From Actinomyces sp. oral taxon 448 str. F0400 (GTDB lineage Bacteria; Actinomycetota; Actinomycetes; Actinomycetales; Actinomycetaceae), in the NCBI RefSeq assembly GCF_000220835.1, contig NZ_GL985606.1, positions 2,436,399-2,500,398 on the forward strand: 64,000 nt of DNA, given 5' to 3'. Within the stretch, counting starts at the first letter, position 1. Every line of letters begins with the position of its first letter. This document shows positions 1 to 8,805 of the stretch, piece after piece. The translations under genes were made by a program, and so were the position numbers. The notes beneath the pieces are model-generated. The model searched no databases. It was not told where the DNA came from and saw only the letters and a program-made list of their open reading frames with translations.

Positions 1-283
1 CGAAGTGGTTCCCGGAGGAGAACACGGCTCCGTAGTTATCAAAAGTGGGATGACGCGGCCACCAGGTATTCTCGAATATCTCGTCATCCGGCCGCAGGGA
101 GGAGACGACCATCCAGTAGAAGGGAGCCAGGCAGTAGATAACGATGAAACCGATGCCGACGGTGGACCAGATACCGACCCAGGGGGTCTTCTTCCTGTTG
201 CCTCGAATAGCGGTCTGTGCGGCGTCCCGGGCAGCCGAGGACGATGCAGAAGCGAGTGATGCGGAGACGTCTTCAGTACTCAT
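1..283 (-). CDS. Carbohydrate ABC transporter permease, MalG-like (5' part only)
   Basis: The first 94 codons are present and the rest lies beyond the left edge. The reading begins MSTEDVSASL, has a basic patch (GNRKK) and then one strong membrane segment (about residues 37-60, ending FYWMVVSSLRP). That layout is typical of the second inner-membrane permease of CUT1 sugar importers. The ATG at 283 overlaps the TGA of the upstream permease (ATGA), so the two subunits are probably translationally coupled. With the upstream permease and solute-binding protein it would form one importer. No ATPase gene is visible; it may lie to the left, or a shared MsiK-type ATPase may serve, as is common in actinobacteria (inference). 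Confidence 0.85.
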   Translation of the reverse strand, partial: MSTEDVSASLASASSSAARDAAQTAIRGNRKKTPWVGIWSTVGIGFIVIYCLAPFYWMVVSSLRPDDEIFENTWWPRHPTFDNYGAVFSSGNHF

Positions 284-1353
284 GCCTGACTCCTGATATC
301 GGAGGACGATGTGGATGCGGCGGCGACCGTCGGACGATGACGCCTGGGCAGGAAGACGGAGACCGGGAGTTTGCCGTTTCTCTCCTTCTTTTTCTTTCTC
401 TCCGCTCCCGCTCCGAGGTCAGCACCGGTGATCTTGACGAAGGCGAAGGCGAAGATGAAGACGTACAGGAAGAGGATGAGAGCGTATGCGGCCGCGGATC
501 CGTATCTCACGTTGTAGGCCTCGTCCTGGACCAACATGGAGATCGTCTCGACCGAGCCCTTACGCGCGCCGATGAGGATATAGGGCAGGTCGAACATACG
601 CAGGGCATCGAGAGCGCGGAAGAGAACCGCCACAGCGAGCGCGGGCTTGACCAGAGGCAGGGTGATGCTGGTGAAGCGCCTCCAGGCGTTCGCACCGTCG
701 ATCTTCGCGGCTTCGTACACCTCATCCGGAATGATCTGGAGCCCGGCGAGGGTGAGCAGCCCGATGTAAGGGGCGGTCTTCCACACGTCGGCAATAATGA
801 CCGCCGCCTTGGCCGGGACGTTCTCCGAGGCCCACATGATGTGGTGACCGAGGATGGCATTGGCGACACCCTCCTGGCTGAAGATCCAGCTCCATAAGAT
901 GGCTGAGACAGCGGTGGGAATAGCCCAGGGAACCAGGATGGCGGCGCGCACGAAGCCGCGCCCGCGCATCGCCTTGTGCATGATGATCGCCATGGCGACG
1001 CCCAGGGCCGTCTCCAGGACGACGGTGACCACGCTGAAGAGCGTCGTATTCCAGGCGGCGATCCAGAAGCGCTCGCCCGCGGAAGTGAAAATATCGGTGT
1101 AATTCTTCAGGCCGACGAAGGGGGCAACCTTGGAGACGAACCCGGTCGTCTTGTCCAGTCCCGCCTTGCCGTAAAGCGACTGCTGGAGGGACTGGAGGAC
1201 GGGAATAATAATGACGATCGTCAGGACTACGATCGTAGGCGTCAGAAGCATCCAGGCGAGGCGCGACTGCGCCCGGCTGGACCTCGACCTGCGGTTGACG
1301 GTCTTCGATGAGACGGTCTTCAATGAAGGTTCTGATTCTTCTGCTGTGCTCAT
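280..1353 (-). CDS. Carbohydrate ABC transporter permease, MalF/UgpA-like
   Basis: This 357-residue inner-membrane permease has an N-terminal basic tail (residues 1-32), a first membrane helix at about 33-55 and several further helices. The permease EAA loop is EAAKIDGA at about 214-221 and contacts the ATPase in this family. CUT1 importers of this kind take up oligosaccharides such as maltodextrins or trehalose, but the substrate cannot be read from the sequence. It lies 146 nt downstream of the binding-protein gene on the same strand and overlaps the next permease by 4 nt, so the three form one operon. The ATG start is preceded by GTGAGGGACATCC, a modest Shine-Dalgarno. Confidence 0.92.
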   Translation of the reverse strand: MSTAEESEPSLKTVSSKTVNRRSRSSRAQSRLAWMLLTPTIVVLTIVIIIPVLQSLQQSLYGKAGLDKTTGFVSKVAPFVGLKNYTDIFTSAGERFWIAAWNTTLFSVVTVVLETALGVAMAIIMHKAMRGRGFVRAAILVPWAIPTAVSAILWSWIFSQEGVANAILGHHIMWASENVPAKAAVIIADVWKTAPYIGLLTLAGLQIIPDEVYEAAKIDGANAWRRFTSITLPLVKPALAVAVLFRALDALRMFDLPYILIGARKGSVETISMLVQDEAYNVRYGSAAAYALILFLYVFIFAFAFVKITGADLGAGAERKKKKERNGKLPVSVFLPRRHRPTVAAASTSSSDIRSQA

Positions 1354-1397
1354 GGATGTCCCTCACTTAGAGCGGGCCTGCAGTGACGAAATAGTCA

Positions 1398-1490
1398 GTT
1401 CACGGCCGGGTCGACGGGAACGGCCGCGAACCGAGGCCCCACCCCGTCGAACTACTCAGAGGTCTCAAAATCCTCAGAGAGCGGGGCCTC
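1398..1490 (-). other. Intercistronic stem-loops between binding protein and permease genes
   Basis: Two inverted repeats fill the gap. The first has arms at 1398-1408 (GTTCACGGCCG) and 1421-1431 (CGGCCGCGAAC), with one mismatch in 11 bp. The second has arms at 1433-1440 (GAGGCCCC) and 1483-1490 (GGGGCCTC), lying directly after the binding-protein stop codon. In known sugar importer operons (malE-malF is the classic case) such hairpins protect the upstream mRNA or partly terminate, so the binding protein is made in excess. That role here is inference. Confidence 0.45.
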
Positions 1491-1499
1491 GCCGGGGGA

Positions 1500-2795
1500 T
1501 CAGTCGGACAGCTCCTTCAGCTTGTTCTCCAGGCCGCTAATCGCATCCTCGGCCGTGGTCTGCTGCTGGATCGCAGGGAAGAAGGCGTCCTGAATCGCCG
1601 CGGTCACGTCTCCGTAGGCGACGGCCTTGGGACGAGCCCGGGCCGCGTCGAGAGAGGAACGCAGAGTCGGCAGATACGGATACTTCTGAAGCATATCGGC
1701 GTCTTCATAGAGGGAGCCGAGGATGGGCGCGTTCGACTGCTTGTCGAGCATGTACAGCTCGGACTCCTTAGCGGTCCACCACTTGATGAACTTCAAAGCG
1801 GTTTCCTTGTTCTTCGAGAAGGCAGAGACGCCGCAGTAGTGACCACCCAGAGCGGATATGAAGGTCTTACCGTTGAGGCTCGGCAGAGCAGCCACGCCGA
1901 ACTTGTCATCGCCGAGGTTCTCAAGGTTGTTGGCGTACTGGTAGGGCCACTGACGGTAGAAGAGCACATCACCCTTCTCGAAGGCATTACGGCCGTCCTC
2001 CTCCTTCCATTCCAGGGCGGCCTGGGGAATGTAACCGTTCTTGAATCCATCCATGATGTTCTGCAAGCCCTCGATGGACTCGGGCGAATTGACGACGACC
2101 TGGTTCTGATCATCGAAGAAGTCACCGCCAGCGGTGTGGATGAACTCGCTGGAGCAGCAAGTCAGACCCTCGTACTTGGCGAACTGACCGCCGAAGCCAC
2201 CGATCTCCTCGTGCCCGGAAACCTGACGCACCGCATCGACCGCGGACTTGATCTCGTCCCAGGTGGTGGGGACCTCTACTCCCGCCTCCGTCAAGAAATC
2301 CTTGCGGTAGTACATGAGCGGGGCATCGGTCGCATAGGGCATGGCGTAGAGCTTATCCATGTAGCAACCGGCATCCCAGACCGGCTGAATGATGTCGTCG
2401 TTCTTGAGCTCGTCCATGGGCAGCTCGAGGATCCACTGGTTGGCAGCGAACTCGGCGACCCACACGACGTCCACGGAAATGACGTCGTAGGCATCCGATT
2501 GGGTCTGGGCGTTGTTGATCAGAGACTGACGCTGCTGGTCCGCCTCGGAGGAGAGCTCGACGAGGGTGACCTGCTCGTCCGGGTTCTCACTGTTCCATTC
2601 ATCGATGTGCGCCTGCACCATGCCCGAGGAGAAGTCCTTGCCCTGAACCCAGGTGATCGGCCCCGTACCGGAGAAGTCGGCAGTCGCGCCGCCGCCCTGA
2701 CCGGAGTCGCTCTTGGAGCAGGACGCCGCAGCCCCGAGAGCCGCAACGAGGGCCGAGCCTTGGATGAACCGACGCCGTGGAAGCGAGGTAGTCAT
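1500..2795 (-). CDS. Extracellular sugar-binding lipoprotein (family 1 solute-binding protein)
   Basis: A 431-residue lipoprotein that would capture a sugar outside the cell and hand it to the two downstream permeases. The N-terminus has a twin-arginine-like RRRFIQG stretch (residues 7-13), a hydrophobic segment and a lipobox-like AAASC with Cys26 as the lipidation site. The mature part is a typical MalE/LpqY-type fold, Asp/Glu-rich with many Trp and Tyr (for example ITWVQGKDFSSG near the start). A strong Shine-Dalgarno, AAGGAGGAAAC, sits just before the ATG at 2795. It heads the operon. Family assignment is firm, the substrate is unknown; the overall look is closest to trehalose/maltose-type binding proteins (weak inference). 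Confidence 0.9.
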   Translation of the reverse strand: MTTSLPRRRFIQGSALVAALGAAASCSKSDSGQGGGATADFSGTGPITWVQGKDFSSGMVQAHIDEWNSENPDEQVTLVELSSEADQQRQSLINNAQTQSDAYDVISVDVVWVAEFAANQWILELPMDELKNDDIIQPVWDAGCYMDKLYAMPYATDAPLMYYRKDFLTEAGVEVPTTWDEIKSAVDAVRQVSGHEEIGGFGGQFAKYEGLTCCSSEFIHTAGGDFFDDQNQVVVNSPESIEGLQNIMDGFKNGYIPQAALEWKEEDGRNAFEKGDVLFYRQWPYQYANNLENLGDDKFGVAALPSLNGKTFISALGGHYCGVSAFSKNKETALKFIKWWTAKESELYMLDKQSNAPILGSLYEDADMLQKYPYLPTLRSSLDAARARPKAVAYGDVTAAIQDAFFPAIQQQTTAEDAISGLENKLKELSD

Positions 2796-3222
2796 CTGTA
2801 GTTTCCTCCTTGAAACATCATGAAAATGTCATGAACAGGTACGGCGGGAACGCCGTCGGGAGACTCGTCATCGACGCGCGTCGACGACAGGGGCGAATGC
2901 AACAGTAGGCCCGCCTCGCCCGAGACGGCACCCGAACGCCCAGACCGTTATCAATTCGTTATCTTCGTCTTCGACCGACCTTGTCGGTGCCGCCTGGTCT
3001 ATTGCTCGTCCCCGACAGCTCGGGCATGGTGGTCGACGTGGGCATGTTCGTCCTCCAGCGCGGTATCGGCATGCTCCTCCACCGGGGAGTCCTCGTCATC
3101 GTCATCCAGTATGCTTCGCCGGCCTCGGGCAACTCGTGGAGGAACTGGCCGCGATCACATCCGCCCCCAGACCCGCCGGTAGGCTCGGCTCCGTGATAGA
3201 ACCCGTGAGACGGGAGACCTCC
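2796..3222. other. Divergent intergenic region of the sugar operon
   Basis: No gene is seen in these 427 bases. The region separates the leftward sugar importer from the rightward acetyltransferase and should hold both promoters. It contains a 14-bp perfect palindrome, TCGACGCGCGTCGA (2871-2884), about 76 bp upstream of the binding-protein start, which is a possible LacI-type operator (inference). It also has two copies of TCATGA close together at 2817-2834. No regulator gene for the sugar operon is visible nearby. Confidence 0.4.
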
Positions 3223-3849
3223 ATGGACACCCCCTTCGCCTCCGCCCAGCCCTACTTCGCCGGGGACGCGCGCACCAACCGCGAGCGCATGCTCGCCGGC
3301 GACTGGTACGTCTCCGATGACCCGGACAATGCCCGGATCGCCGCGCATGCGCGCCGCGAGCTCCATCTCTACGAGCGCGCCTTCGCCATGGGCGAGCCCG
3401 ACGCGCAGGATCACTTGCGCTCGGCCCTGCCCCGCCTGGCGCCCAGCGCCTGCCTGCTGCCACCGGTACGCGTGGACTACGGGGACAACATCATCGTCGG
3501 CGAGGGCACGTTCGCCAATTACGGGCTCACGGCCCTGGACGTTGCCACCATCATCATCGGAGCGCACTGCCAGATCGGTCCGAACGTCCAGCTGCTCACC
3601 CCCATCCACCCTTTGGAGCCGACACCACGGGAGGTCGGTCTGGAGAGCGCCGACCCGATCACGCTCGGCGACAACGTGTGGCTGGGCGGAGGCGTCATCG
3701 TGTGTCCGGGTGTGACGATCGGCGATAGGTCCGTCATCGGAGCGGGATCGGTGGTCACCAGGGACATTCCGGCGGATTCGCTCGCCGTGGGAAGCCCGGC
3801 GCGTGCAATCCGCGCGCTGGACGAGTCGACATTCGGCCCCCGCCATTGA
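3223..3849 (+). CDS. Sugar O-acetyltransferase (maltose/galactoside acetyltransferase, hexapeptide repeat)
   Basis: 208 residues, the usual length for Maa/LacA enzymes that transfer acetyl from acetyl-CoA to a sugar 6-hydroxyl. The N-terminal maltose-acetyltransferase domain is followed by left-handed beta-helix hexapeptide repeats. The conserved stretch FANYGLTALD and the catalytic-type His in LLTPIHPL are visible, as are the closing repeats GVTIGDRSVIGAGSVV. The ATG at 3223 is chosen because GGGAG lies 6 nt upstream and family proteins begin about here; an in-frame ATG at 3136 would add residues unlike the family. Its position divergent from the sugar importer suggests it acetylates surplus imported sugar (inference). 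Confidence 0.9.
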   Translation: MDTPFASAQPYFAGDARTNRERMLAGDWYVSDDPDNARIAAHARRELHLYERAFAMGEPDAQDHLRSALPRLAPSACLLPPVRVDYGDNIIVGEGTFANYGLTALDVATIIIGAHCQIGPNVQLLTPIHPLEPTPREVGLESADPITLGDNVWLGGGVIVCPGVTIGDRSVIGAGSVVTRDIPADSLAVGSPARAIRALDESTFGPRH

Positions 3850-3963
3850 GACACAGCTGACGCACAGCGCAGGGGCGGTGGTCATCCGGTGCGCTCTCGC
3901 TTACCATCCGCACCGGAATCAGCACAGTTCCCCACGAATCCCCTCGAGGCCGACACGATCACC

Positions 3964-4683
3964 ATGACTACCGAATCCTTCTCAGACCTGGCCGCCTCCC
4001 GGCACTCGGTGAGAGACTTCCTGCCTGACCCGGTGCCCGATGAGCTGCTTGACGCGATCCTGGACGACGCCCGGCAGGCACCGAGCTGGTCCAACACCCG
4101 CCCCTTCATGCTGGCCCTGGCCACCGAGGAGCGTGCCGACCGGCTGCGCGGGGCCTACGTCGCCGAGTTCGACAAGACGCTCAGCGTCCAACACAGGGAG
4201 CGCGGCGCGATGGCCAGGCTGGTGCTGACCGGCAACCTCCCCGACGGTGACTACAAGGTGTGGGCGCCCTACCCGTCCGACCTCAAACCCCACCAGGTCG
4301 CGGTGGCCAAAGGCCTGTACGACCACCTGGGGATCGCGCGCGAGGACCACGAGGCCCGGGACGCGGCTAACCGTCGCAACTGCGAGGCCTTCGGCGCGCC
4401 CGTCATGGGCTTCGTCCTCATCCACAAGGGGCTCATGCCCTTCGCCGCTCTCGACGCCGGAATCATGCTCCAGACGCTGTTCCTGTCGGCCAAGGCTCAC
4501 GGCGTCGACTCGTGCCCGCTCGGGATCCTCGCCGCCTGGCGCGGCCCACTCGATGCCGAGTTCGAGATTCCGGACGACTACCGGCTCATCACGGGTTTCG
4601 CTCTGGGATACGCCTCCGGGGAACCGGTTAACGACTTTCGGGCCGAGCGGCGGCCGGTGCGCCTGGCGGCGCCTCGCTCATGA
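3964..4683 (+). CDS. Nitroreductase-family oxidoreductase
   Basis: A 239-residue FMN-dependent NAD(P)H oxidoreductase of the nitroreductase superfamily. The N-terminal signature SRHSVRDFLPDPVP supplies FMN-phosphate contacts, RQAPSWSNTRPF matches the conserved substrate/FMN loop, and the C-terminal half has the expected LQTLFLSAKAHGVDSCPLG segment. These enzymes reduce quinones, nitro compounds or flavins; the physiological substrate is unknown. The ATG at 3964 is taken because the family begins with the short helix before SRHSVR; an upstream GTG at 3889 is possible. The stop overlaps the convergent CPBP gene by 6 nt. Confidence 0.9.
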   Translation: MTTESFSDLAASRHSVRDFLPDPVPDELLDAILDDARQAPSWSNTRPFMLALATEERADRLRGAYVAEFDKTLSVQHRERGAMARLVLTGNLPDGDYKVWAPYPSDLKPHQVAVAKGLYDHLGIAREDHEARDAANRRNCEAFGAPVMGFVLIHKGLMPFAALDAGIMLQTLFLSAKAHGVDSCPLGILAAWRGPLDAEFEIPDDYRLITGFALGYASGEPVNDFRAERRPVRLAAPRS

Positions 4684-5607
4684 GCCGGCTACGACGGTGC
4701 GCCGACTGCGCGGCGGCACGAGCATGCCTCGGCGTCGAGCCGTGAGGAGCACCACCACTCCGGCTACGGTGCACACGACAACGGTCACGACCGACCCCTC
4801 CACGCCCATGTCCCCGCCGGTGAGCCAGTCCGGGCCGGAGAAGGCCGCCTCGAACAGACCTCTGCCCGAGCCCGTGCCGGAGATGTCGGAGCCGAAGATG
4901 CCGCCTTGGACGAAGTTCCACGCCGAGTGCACTCCGATGCTCAACCACAGGCGACGGGTGAGCAGGTAGCAGGCGCCCAGCAGCAGCCCGGCCTCCAGGA
5001 CGATGGCGAGGCAGTCGTACAGGCTCGCCTCAGGATTGAACAGGTGCAGGAGGCCGAAGATGAAAGAGGTCAGCGTCAGCGCCCACAGACTGCCCAGTCG
5101 CGTCTCAATGAGCCGCAACGCGACTCCGCGCATGAGCATCTCCTCCGTGAAACCACCTAGGACGCCGGCTTCGGCGCCGACGAGAATGCCCTCCGACCAG
5201 CCGACCCGGCTGATGCGGTAGGCGCCCACCAGGGCGAGAATCCCGAAGACAGCGCACATGAGACCGGTGCCCAGCCCCATCCCGACCGCCAGCTCGTGCA
5301 GCGCATCGGGCCCGCTCATCTCGAACGCCCGGCGGCGGGCGGTCCAGCGGATGAGGAGCCGGTAGCCCCACACGGTCATGACGACGCAGACCGCGCATTC
5401 CGCGAGCACGACGGCTACAGCGGCGGCCGGCCCCGGCAGCGCGTGCCCGACTGTCGGCTGCAGAGCGGGCCGGACGCCGTAGACGATGATCTGGATGAGG
5501 AGGAACAGCAGAACACCAGCGATCGCCTGAATCCAGAGGCGGCGCCCGCCCGAGTCCGGGATCGTCGATGAGTCGGGCGCGTAAGGGACCTGTGTCATGG
5601 TGCTCAT
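4678..5607 (-). CDS. CPBP-family intramembrane metalloprotease
   Basis: A 309-residue polytopic membrane protein with about seven to eight hydrophobic segments. The CPBP/Abi signature is clear: motif 1 is EEMLMRG within GGFTEEMLMRGVAL, motif 2 is FGLLHL, and motif 3 is the His/Asn pair in SIGVHSAWNF. These Glu and His residues form the presumed metalloprotease active site inside the membrane. Family members process prenylated or bacteriocin-related peptides, or confer bacteriocin self-immunity; the role here is unknown. It overlaps convergently with the nitroreductase by 6 nt. Two ATG codons at 5607 and 5598 are possible starts. Confidence 0.9.
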   Translation of the reverse strand: MSTMTQVPYAPDSSTIPDSGGRRLWIQAIAGVLLFLLIQIIVYGVRPALQPTVGHALPGPAAAVAVVLAECAVCVVMTVWGYRLLIRWTARRRAFEMSGPDALHELAVGMGLGTGLMCAVFGILALVGAYRISRVGWSEGILVGAEAGVLGGFTEEMLMRGVALRLIETRLGSLWALTLTSFIFGLLHLFNPEASLYDCLAIVLEAGLLLGACYLLTRRLWLSIGVHSAWNFVQGGIFGSDISGTGSGRGLFEAAFSGPDWLTGGDMGVEGSVVTVVVCTVAGVVVLLTARRRGMLVPPRSRRTVVAGS

Positions 5608-5697
5608 GACACCATATACTCTCGCCCCTTCTCTTCCGCGGTGCCATCACCAGGAGTCGGAGACGGTGTCACCACCCCGGCGTGCACGCGCGGCATT

Positions 5698-5741
5698 GGC
5701 GGGGCCCGTCAGCCCGATCCGCCGCAACCGCCGGCCCCGCC
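5698..5741 (-). terminator. Possible terminator after pcrA
   Basis: Perfect 9-bp GC arms (GGCGGGGCC at 5698-5706, GGCCCCGCC at 5733-5741) surround a 26-nt loop just past the pcrA stop codon. There is no U-run, as is usual for high-GC actinobacteria. The large loop lowers confidence. Confidence 0.35.
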
Positions 5742-5743
5742 CC

Positions 5744-8671
5744 TCAGATCTTGGTCAGCGGGGCCAGGCGCAGGACGAGGCGCTTGGTGACGGCGGCGCC
5801 GTCGACGACGAACTCGACGCGCGCCACCGTGGACCGCCCCGACCCCTCCAAACCGACGACGGTGCCCTCGCCGTAGGAGGTGTGTCGCACTCGGTCTCCC
5901 GCCCTGAGCCCGGCCACAGCCTCCGGCAGGGCCTGGGCGGCGTCACATTCGCCGCCGTCGAGCCTGACCGGCTTACCCCGGGCTGCGAGCCGTTTGGCGC
6001 GTCGGGCCTCGGCGCGGTCCTTGGGTGTCTCGACCCGGCCGAGCCTCCCGGTCCGCGCGCCGCGCCGCCCGGAGCCGATGGCGGGGCCGAAGTCGTCATC
6101 GTCCGAGCCGCCGGCCGTTCCCGTCCCGGCCCGGCGTCCGCCACGGGATCCGCGTCCCGAGCCGAAGCCTCCGTCGCCCCAGCCGGCGCTCCCGCCCCGC
6201 AGTGCGTCCATGGAGGAGGCGATCCGCTTCCAGTCCATGATCTCGGCGGGAATGTCATCGAGGAACCGGGAGGCGGGCATGGCGTTGGCGGCGCCCCACG
6301 CCGAGCGGACGGCGGCGCGGGTGAGGCAGAGGCGCCTGCGGGCGCGGGTGAGGGCCACGTAGGCCAGACGACGCTCCTCGGCGAGCTCGGTCTCCTCGGC
6401 CAGGGCGCGGGCGTGCGGGAAGGTGCCGTCCTCCAGACCCGTGACGAAGACGACCGGGAATTCCAGACCCTTGGCGGTGTGGACGGTCATGAGGGTGACC
6501 TGCCCGGCCTCCTCGGCGGCGGCCGCCGCCTGCCGCTCGGCCTCGGTCATGGCGGCGAGGTCGGCGGAGGCGGGCAGCTGGTCGGAGTCGGCCACCAGGC
6601 TCACCCGCTCAAGGAAGTCGGCCAGGGTGCCGTCGGGGTTGGCGGCCTGGAACTCGGAGGCGACCGAGTGCAGCTCGGCGAGATTCTCCACACGCGTGGC
6701 GTCCTGCGGATCGTCGGAGGCGCGCAGCTCGGCGAGATAGCCGGAGGTGTCCAGGGCGGAGTCGAGGACGTCGGCGACACCGTCGTCCGCGGCGAGCTGG
6801 CCGCGCAGGCCGGTGAGCAGCTCGTGGAAACGGGTCACTTGCGTGCGGGCGCGCGCGGTCAGTCCCTCGACGGCGGGCGGTTCGACGCCGGGCGCCTCCA
6901 GGTCGCCGGCTTCGGCGCCGCTGCTGGCCGGCCGCGGCTCCCCGGCTGCGTCGGCAACGGCGGTCCCGAAGGAGACGCCGTGGCGGGCGGCGTGCTCAGC
7001 CAGGACGGCCTCGGCCTTCTCCCCCAGGCCGCGCTTGGGCACGTTGAGGATGCGGCGTAGGTTGACGTCGTCGTCGGGGTTGTCAACAGCGCGCAGGTAG
7101 GCGATGGCGTCCTTGATCTCTCTGCGCTCGTAGAAGCGGGTCCCGCCGACGACCTTGTAGGGCTGGCCGGAGCGGACGAAGGCCTCCTCCAAGGCGCGCG
7201 ACTGTGCATTGGTACGGTAGAAGACGGCGACGTCGCGGGGCCGCACGCCCTCGGTGTCGGCGAGCCGGTCGATCTCGGAGGAGATCCAGCGGGCCTCGTC
7301 GTGCTCGGAGTCGGCGACGTAGCCGACGACCTTGGGCCCGTCGCCGGAGTCGGTCCACAGGTTCTTCTCTCGTCGCCCGGGGTTGCGGGAGATGACGGCG
7401 TTGGCGGCCGACAGGATGTTCTGGGTGGAACGGTAGTTCTGCTCCAGCAGGATGGTGCGGGCGGCCGGGTAATCCTGCTCGAACTCCTCGATGTTGCGTA
7501 TGGTGGCGCCGCGGAAGGCGTAGATGGACTGATCGGAGTCGCCGACGACGGTCAGCTCCCCGGGCGGCGGGGCCGAGCCCGCCCCGGAGGTGCCCGGGCC
7601 GCCGATGAGCTCGCGCACGAGGACGTACTGGGCGTGGTTGGTGTCCTGGTACTCGTCGACGAGCACGTGGCGGAAGCGACGCCGGTACATCTCGGCGACG
7701 GCGGGCCGGTTCTGGAGCAGGGACACGGTGCGCATGATGAGGTCGTCGAAGTCGAGGGCGTTGGCGGCATCCAGCCGGGCGGCGTAGGCGCGGTAGACCT
7801 CGACGAGGTGGCGTTCGAGGGGGTTGGAAGTCACAGCCTCCTTCGCGTACTGCGCGGGGGTGACGAGCTCGTTCTTCAAGTCCGAGATGCGGTGGGCGAA
7901 GGTCTTGGGGGTGAATCGTTTGGAGTCGATGCCGAGCTCGCGCACGATGAGCGTGATGAGGCGGGTGGAGTCGGCGGAGTCGTAGATGGAGAATGTGGAG
8001 CGCAGACCGGCGGCGTCATGCTCTCGGCGCAGGATGCGCACGCAGGCGGAATGGAAGGTGGAGACCCACATGCGCTGGCCGACCGGCCCAACCAGGGCCG
8101 TGACGCGCTCGCGCATCTCGGCGGCGGCCTTGTTGGTGAAGGTGATCGCCAGGATCTCACCGGGGCGGGCTCGGCCGGTGGCGAGCAGGTGGGCGATGCG
8201 GTGGGTGAGCACCCGGGTCTTGCCGGACCCGGCGCCGGCGATGACGAGCAGGGGCGAACCGGCGTGCGTGACGGCCCGCTCCTGGGCGGGGTTGAGGCCG
8301 GTGAGGAGCTCGGCCGGGTCGGCGACGCCCCGGGCGGCCGCACCTGTGCTGCGGGACGAGGTCGCATCGTCCGGCCCGCCGTCGCGGGCGCGGGCGGCCG
8401 CGGCAGCGGCTTGGGCGCGGGCGACGAGTGCGGCGGTCTCGTGCTGCCGATTCTCCCAGGCGTCGGCCTCGGCCTGCTCGACTGCGGTGGGGACGTAGAC
8501 GTCGGGATCGTCGTCCTCGTCCTCAGCGGGCGGCTCGGCATCGTCCCAAGGCTCGTCCCAGCCCTCGGCGGGGGCCAGCGCCGGCAGCGCCGCCTCGGGC
8601 GGAGGCGGGAAGACGGCCCCGTTCCGGCCGGGCATGGGCAGAGCACCGAAGAGAGAGTTCATCGCGTTCAT
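5744..8671 (-). CDS. pcrA: ATP-dependent DNA helicase PcrA/UvrD
   Basis: A superfamily 1 3'-5' helicase for nucleotide-excision repair and removal of recombination intermediates. Motif I is AGAGSGKTRVLTHR, motif Ia ITFTNKAAAEM, motif II DEYQDTN, motif III DSDQSIYAFRGA, and later motifs include TVHTAKGLEF and VALTRARRRL. At about 975 residues it is longer than usual actinobacterial PcrA (about 780). It has an acidic, low-complexity N-terminal extension of some 120 residues (EDEDDDPDVYVP) before the ATPase core, and a basic disordered stretch before a C-terminal KOW/Tudor-like end. The start is uncertain: ATG at 8671 is used, ATG 8662 and GTG 8713 are alternatives. Confidence 0.95.
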   Translation of the reverse strand: MNAMNSLFGALPMPGRNGAVFPPPPEAALPALAPAEGWDEPWDDAEPPAEDEDDDPDVYVPTAVEQAEADAWENRQHETAALVARAQAAAAAARARDGGPDDATSSRSTGAAARGVADPAELLTGLNPAQERAVTHAGSPLLVIAGAGSGKTRVLTHRIAHLLATGRARPGEILAITFTNKAAAEMRERVTALVGPVGQRMWVSTFHSACVRILRREHDAAGLRSTFSIYDSADSTRLITLIVRELGIDSKRFTPKTFAHRISDLKNELVTPAQYAKEAVTSNPLERHLVEVYRAYAARLDAANALDFDDLIMRTVSLLQNRPAVAEMYRRRFRHVLVDEYQDTNHAQYVLVRELIGGPGTSGAGSAPPPGELTVVGDSDQSIYAFRGATIRNIEEFEQDYPAARTILLEQNYRSTQNILSAANAVISRNPGRREKNLWTDSGDGPKVVGYVADSEHDEARWISSEIDRLADTEGVRPRDVAVFYRTNAQSRALEEAFVRSGQPYKVVGGTRFYERREIKDAIAYLRAVDNPDDDVNLRRILNVPKRGLGEKAEAVLAEHAARHGVSFGTAVADAAGEPRPASSGAEAGDLEAPGVEPPAVEGLTARARTQVTRFHELLTGLRGQLAADDGVADVLDSALDTSGYLAELRASDDPQDATRVENLAELHSVASEFQAANPDGTLADFLERVSLVADSDQLPASADLAAMTEAERQAAAAAEEAGQVTLMTVHTAKGLEFPVVFVTGLEDGTFPHARALAEETELAEERRLAYVALTRARRRLCLTRAAVRSAWGAANAMPASRFLDDIPAEIMDWKRIASSMDALRGGSAGWGDGGFGSGRGSRGGRRAGTGTAGGSDDDDFGPAIGSGRRGARTGRLGRVETPKDRAEARRAKRLAARGKPVRLDGGECDAAQALPEAVAGLRAGDRVRHTSYGEGTVVGLEGSGRSTVARVEFVVDGAAVTKRLVLRLAPLTKI

Positions 8672-8733
8672 CGTGGGGCCAAGCCTAGGCCAGGCCAGCG
8701 ATGCCGTCCGCACCCACCAACTCCATCCCGGTC

Positions 8734-8771
8734 TTGACAGTACCCTGTCAAGATTGACAGGGTACTGTCAA
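8734..8771. promoter_or_regulatory. Double-palindrome operator upstream of the DJ-1/MarR operon
   Basis: Two 18-bp elements face each other across a 2-bp GA spacer. The left one (8734-8751) is TTGACAG-TACC-CTGTCAA and the right one (8754-8771) is TTGACAG-GGTA-CTGTCAA. Each has perfect 7-bp arms, and the two 18-mers are exact reverse complements of each other. The site contains -35-like TTGACA words on both strands and lies 34 nt before the DJ-1 start, between it and pcrA. The downstream MarR-type protein is the obvious candidate ligand, binding as two dimers and repressing its own operon (inference). Confidence 0.8.
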
Positions 8772-8805
8772 CGGATCGAGGACACTGAACAGGAAGAAGC
8801 CGGAA

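Noticed and set aside
2959..3885. A 308-codon minus-strand frame over the acetyltransferase
   Set aside because: The plus-strand frame has all hexapeptide-repeat features; the minus frame has none.
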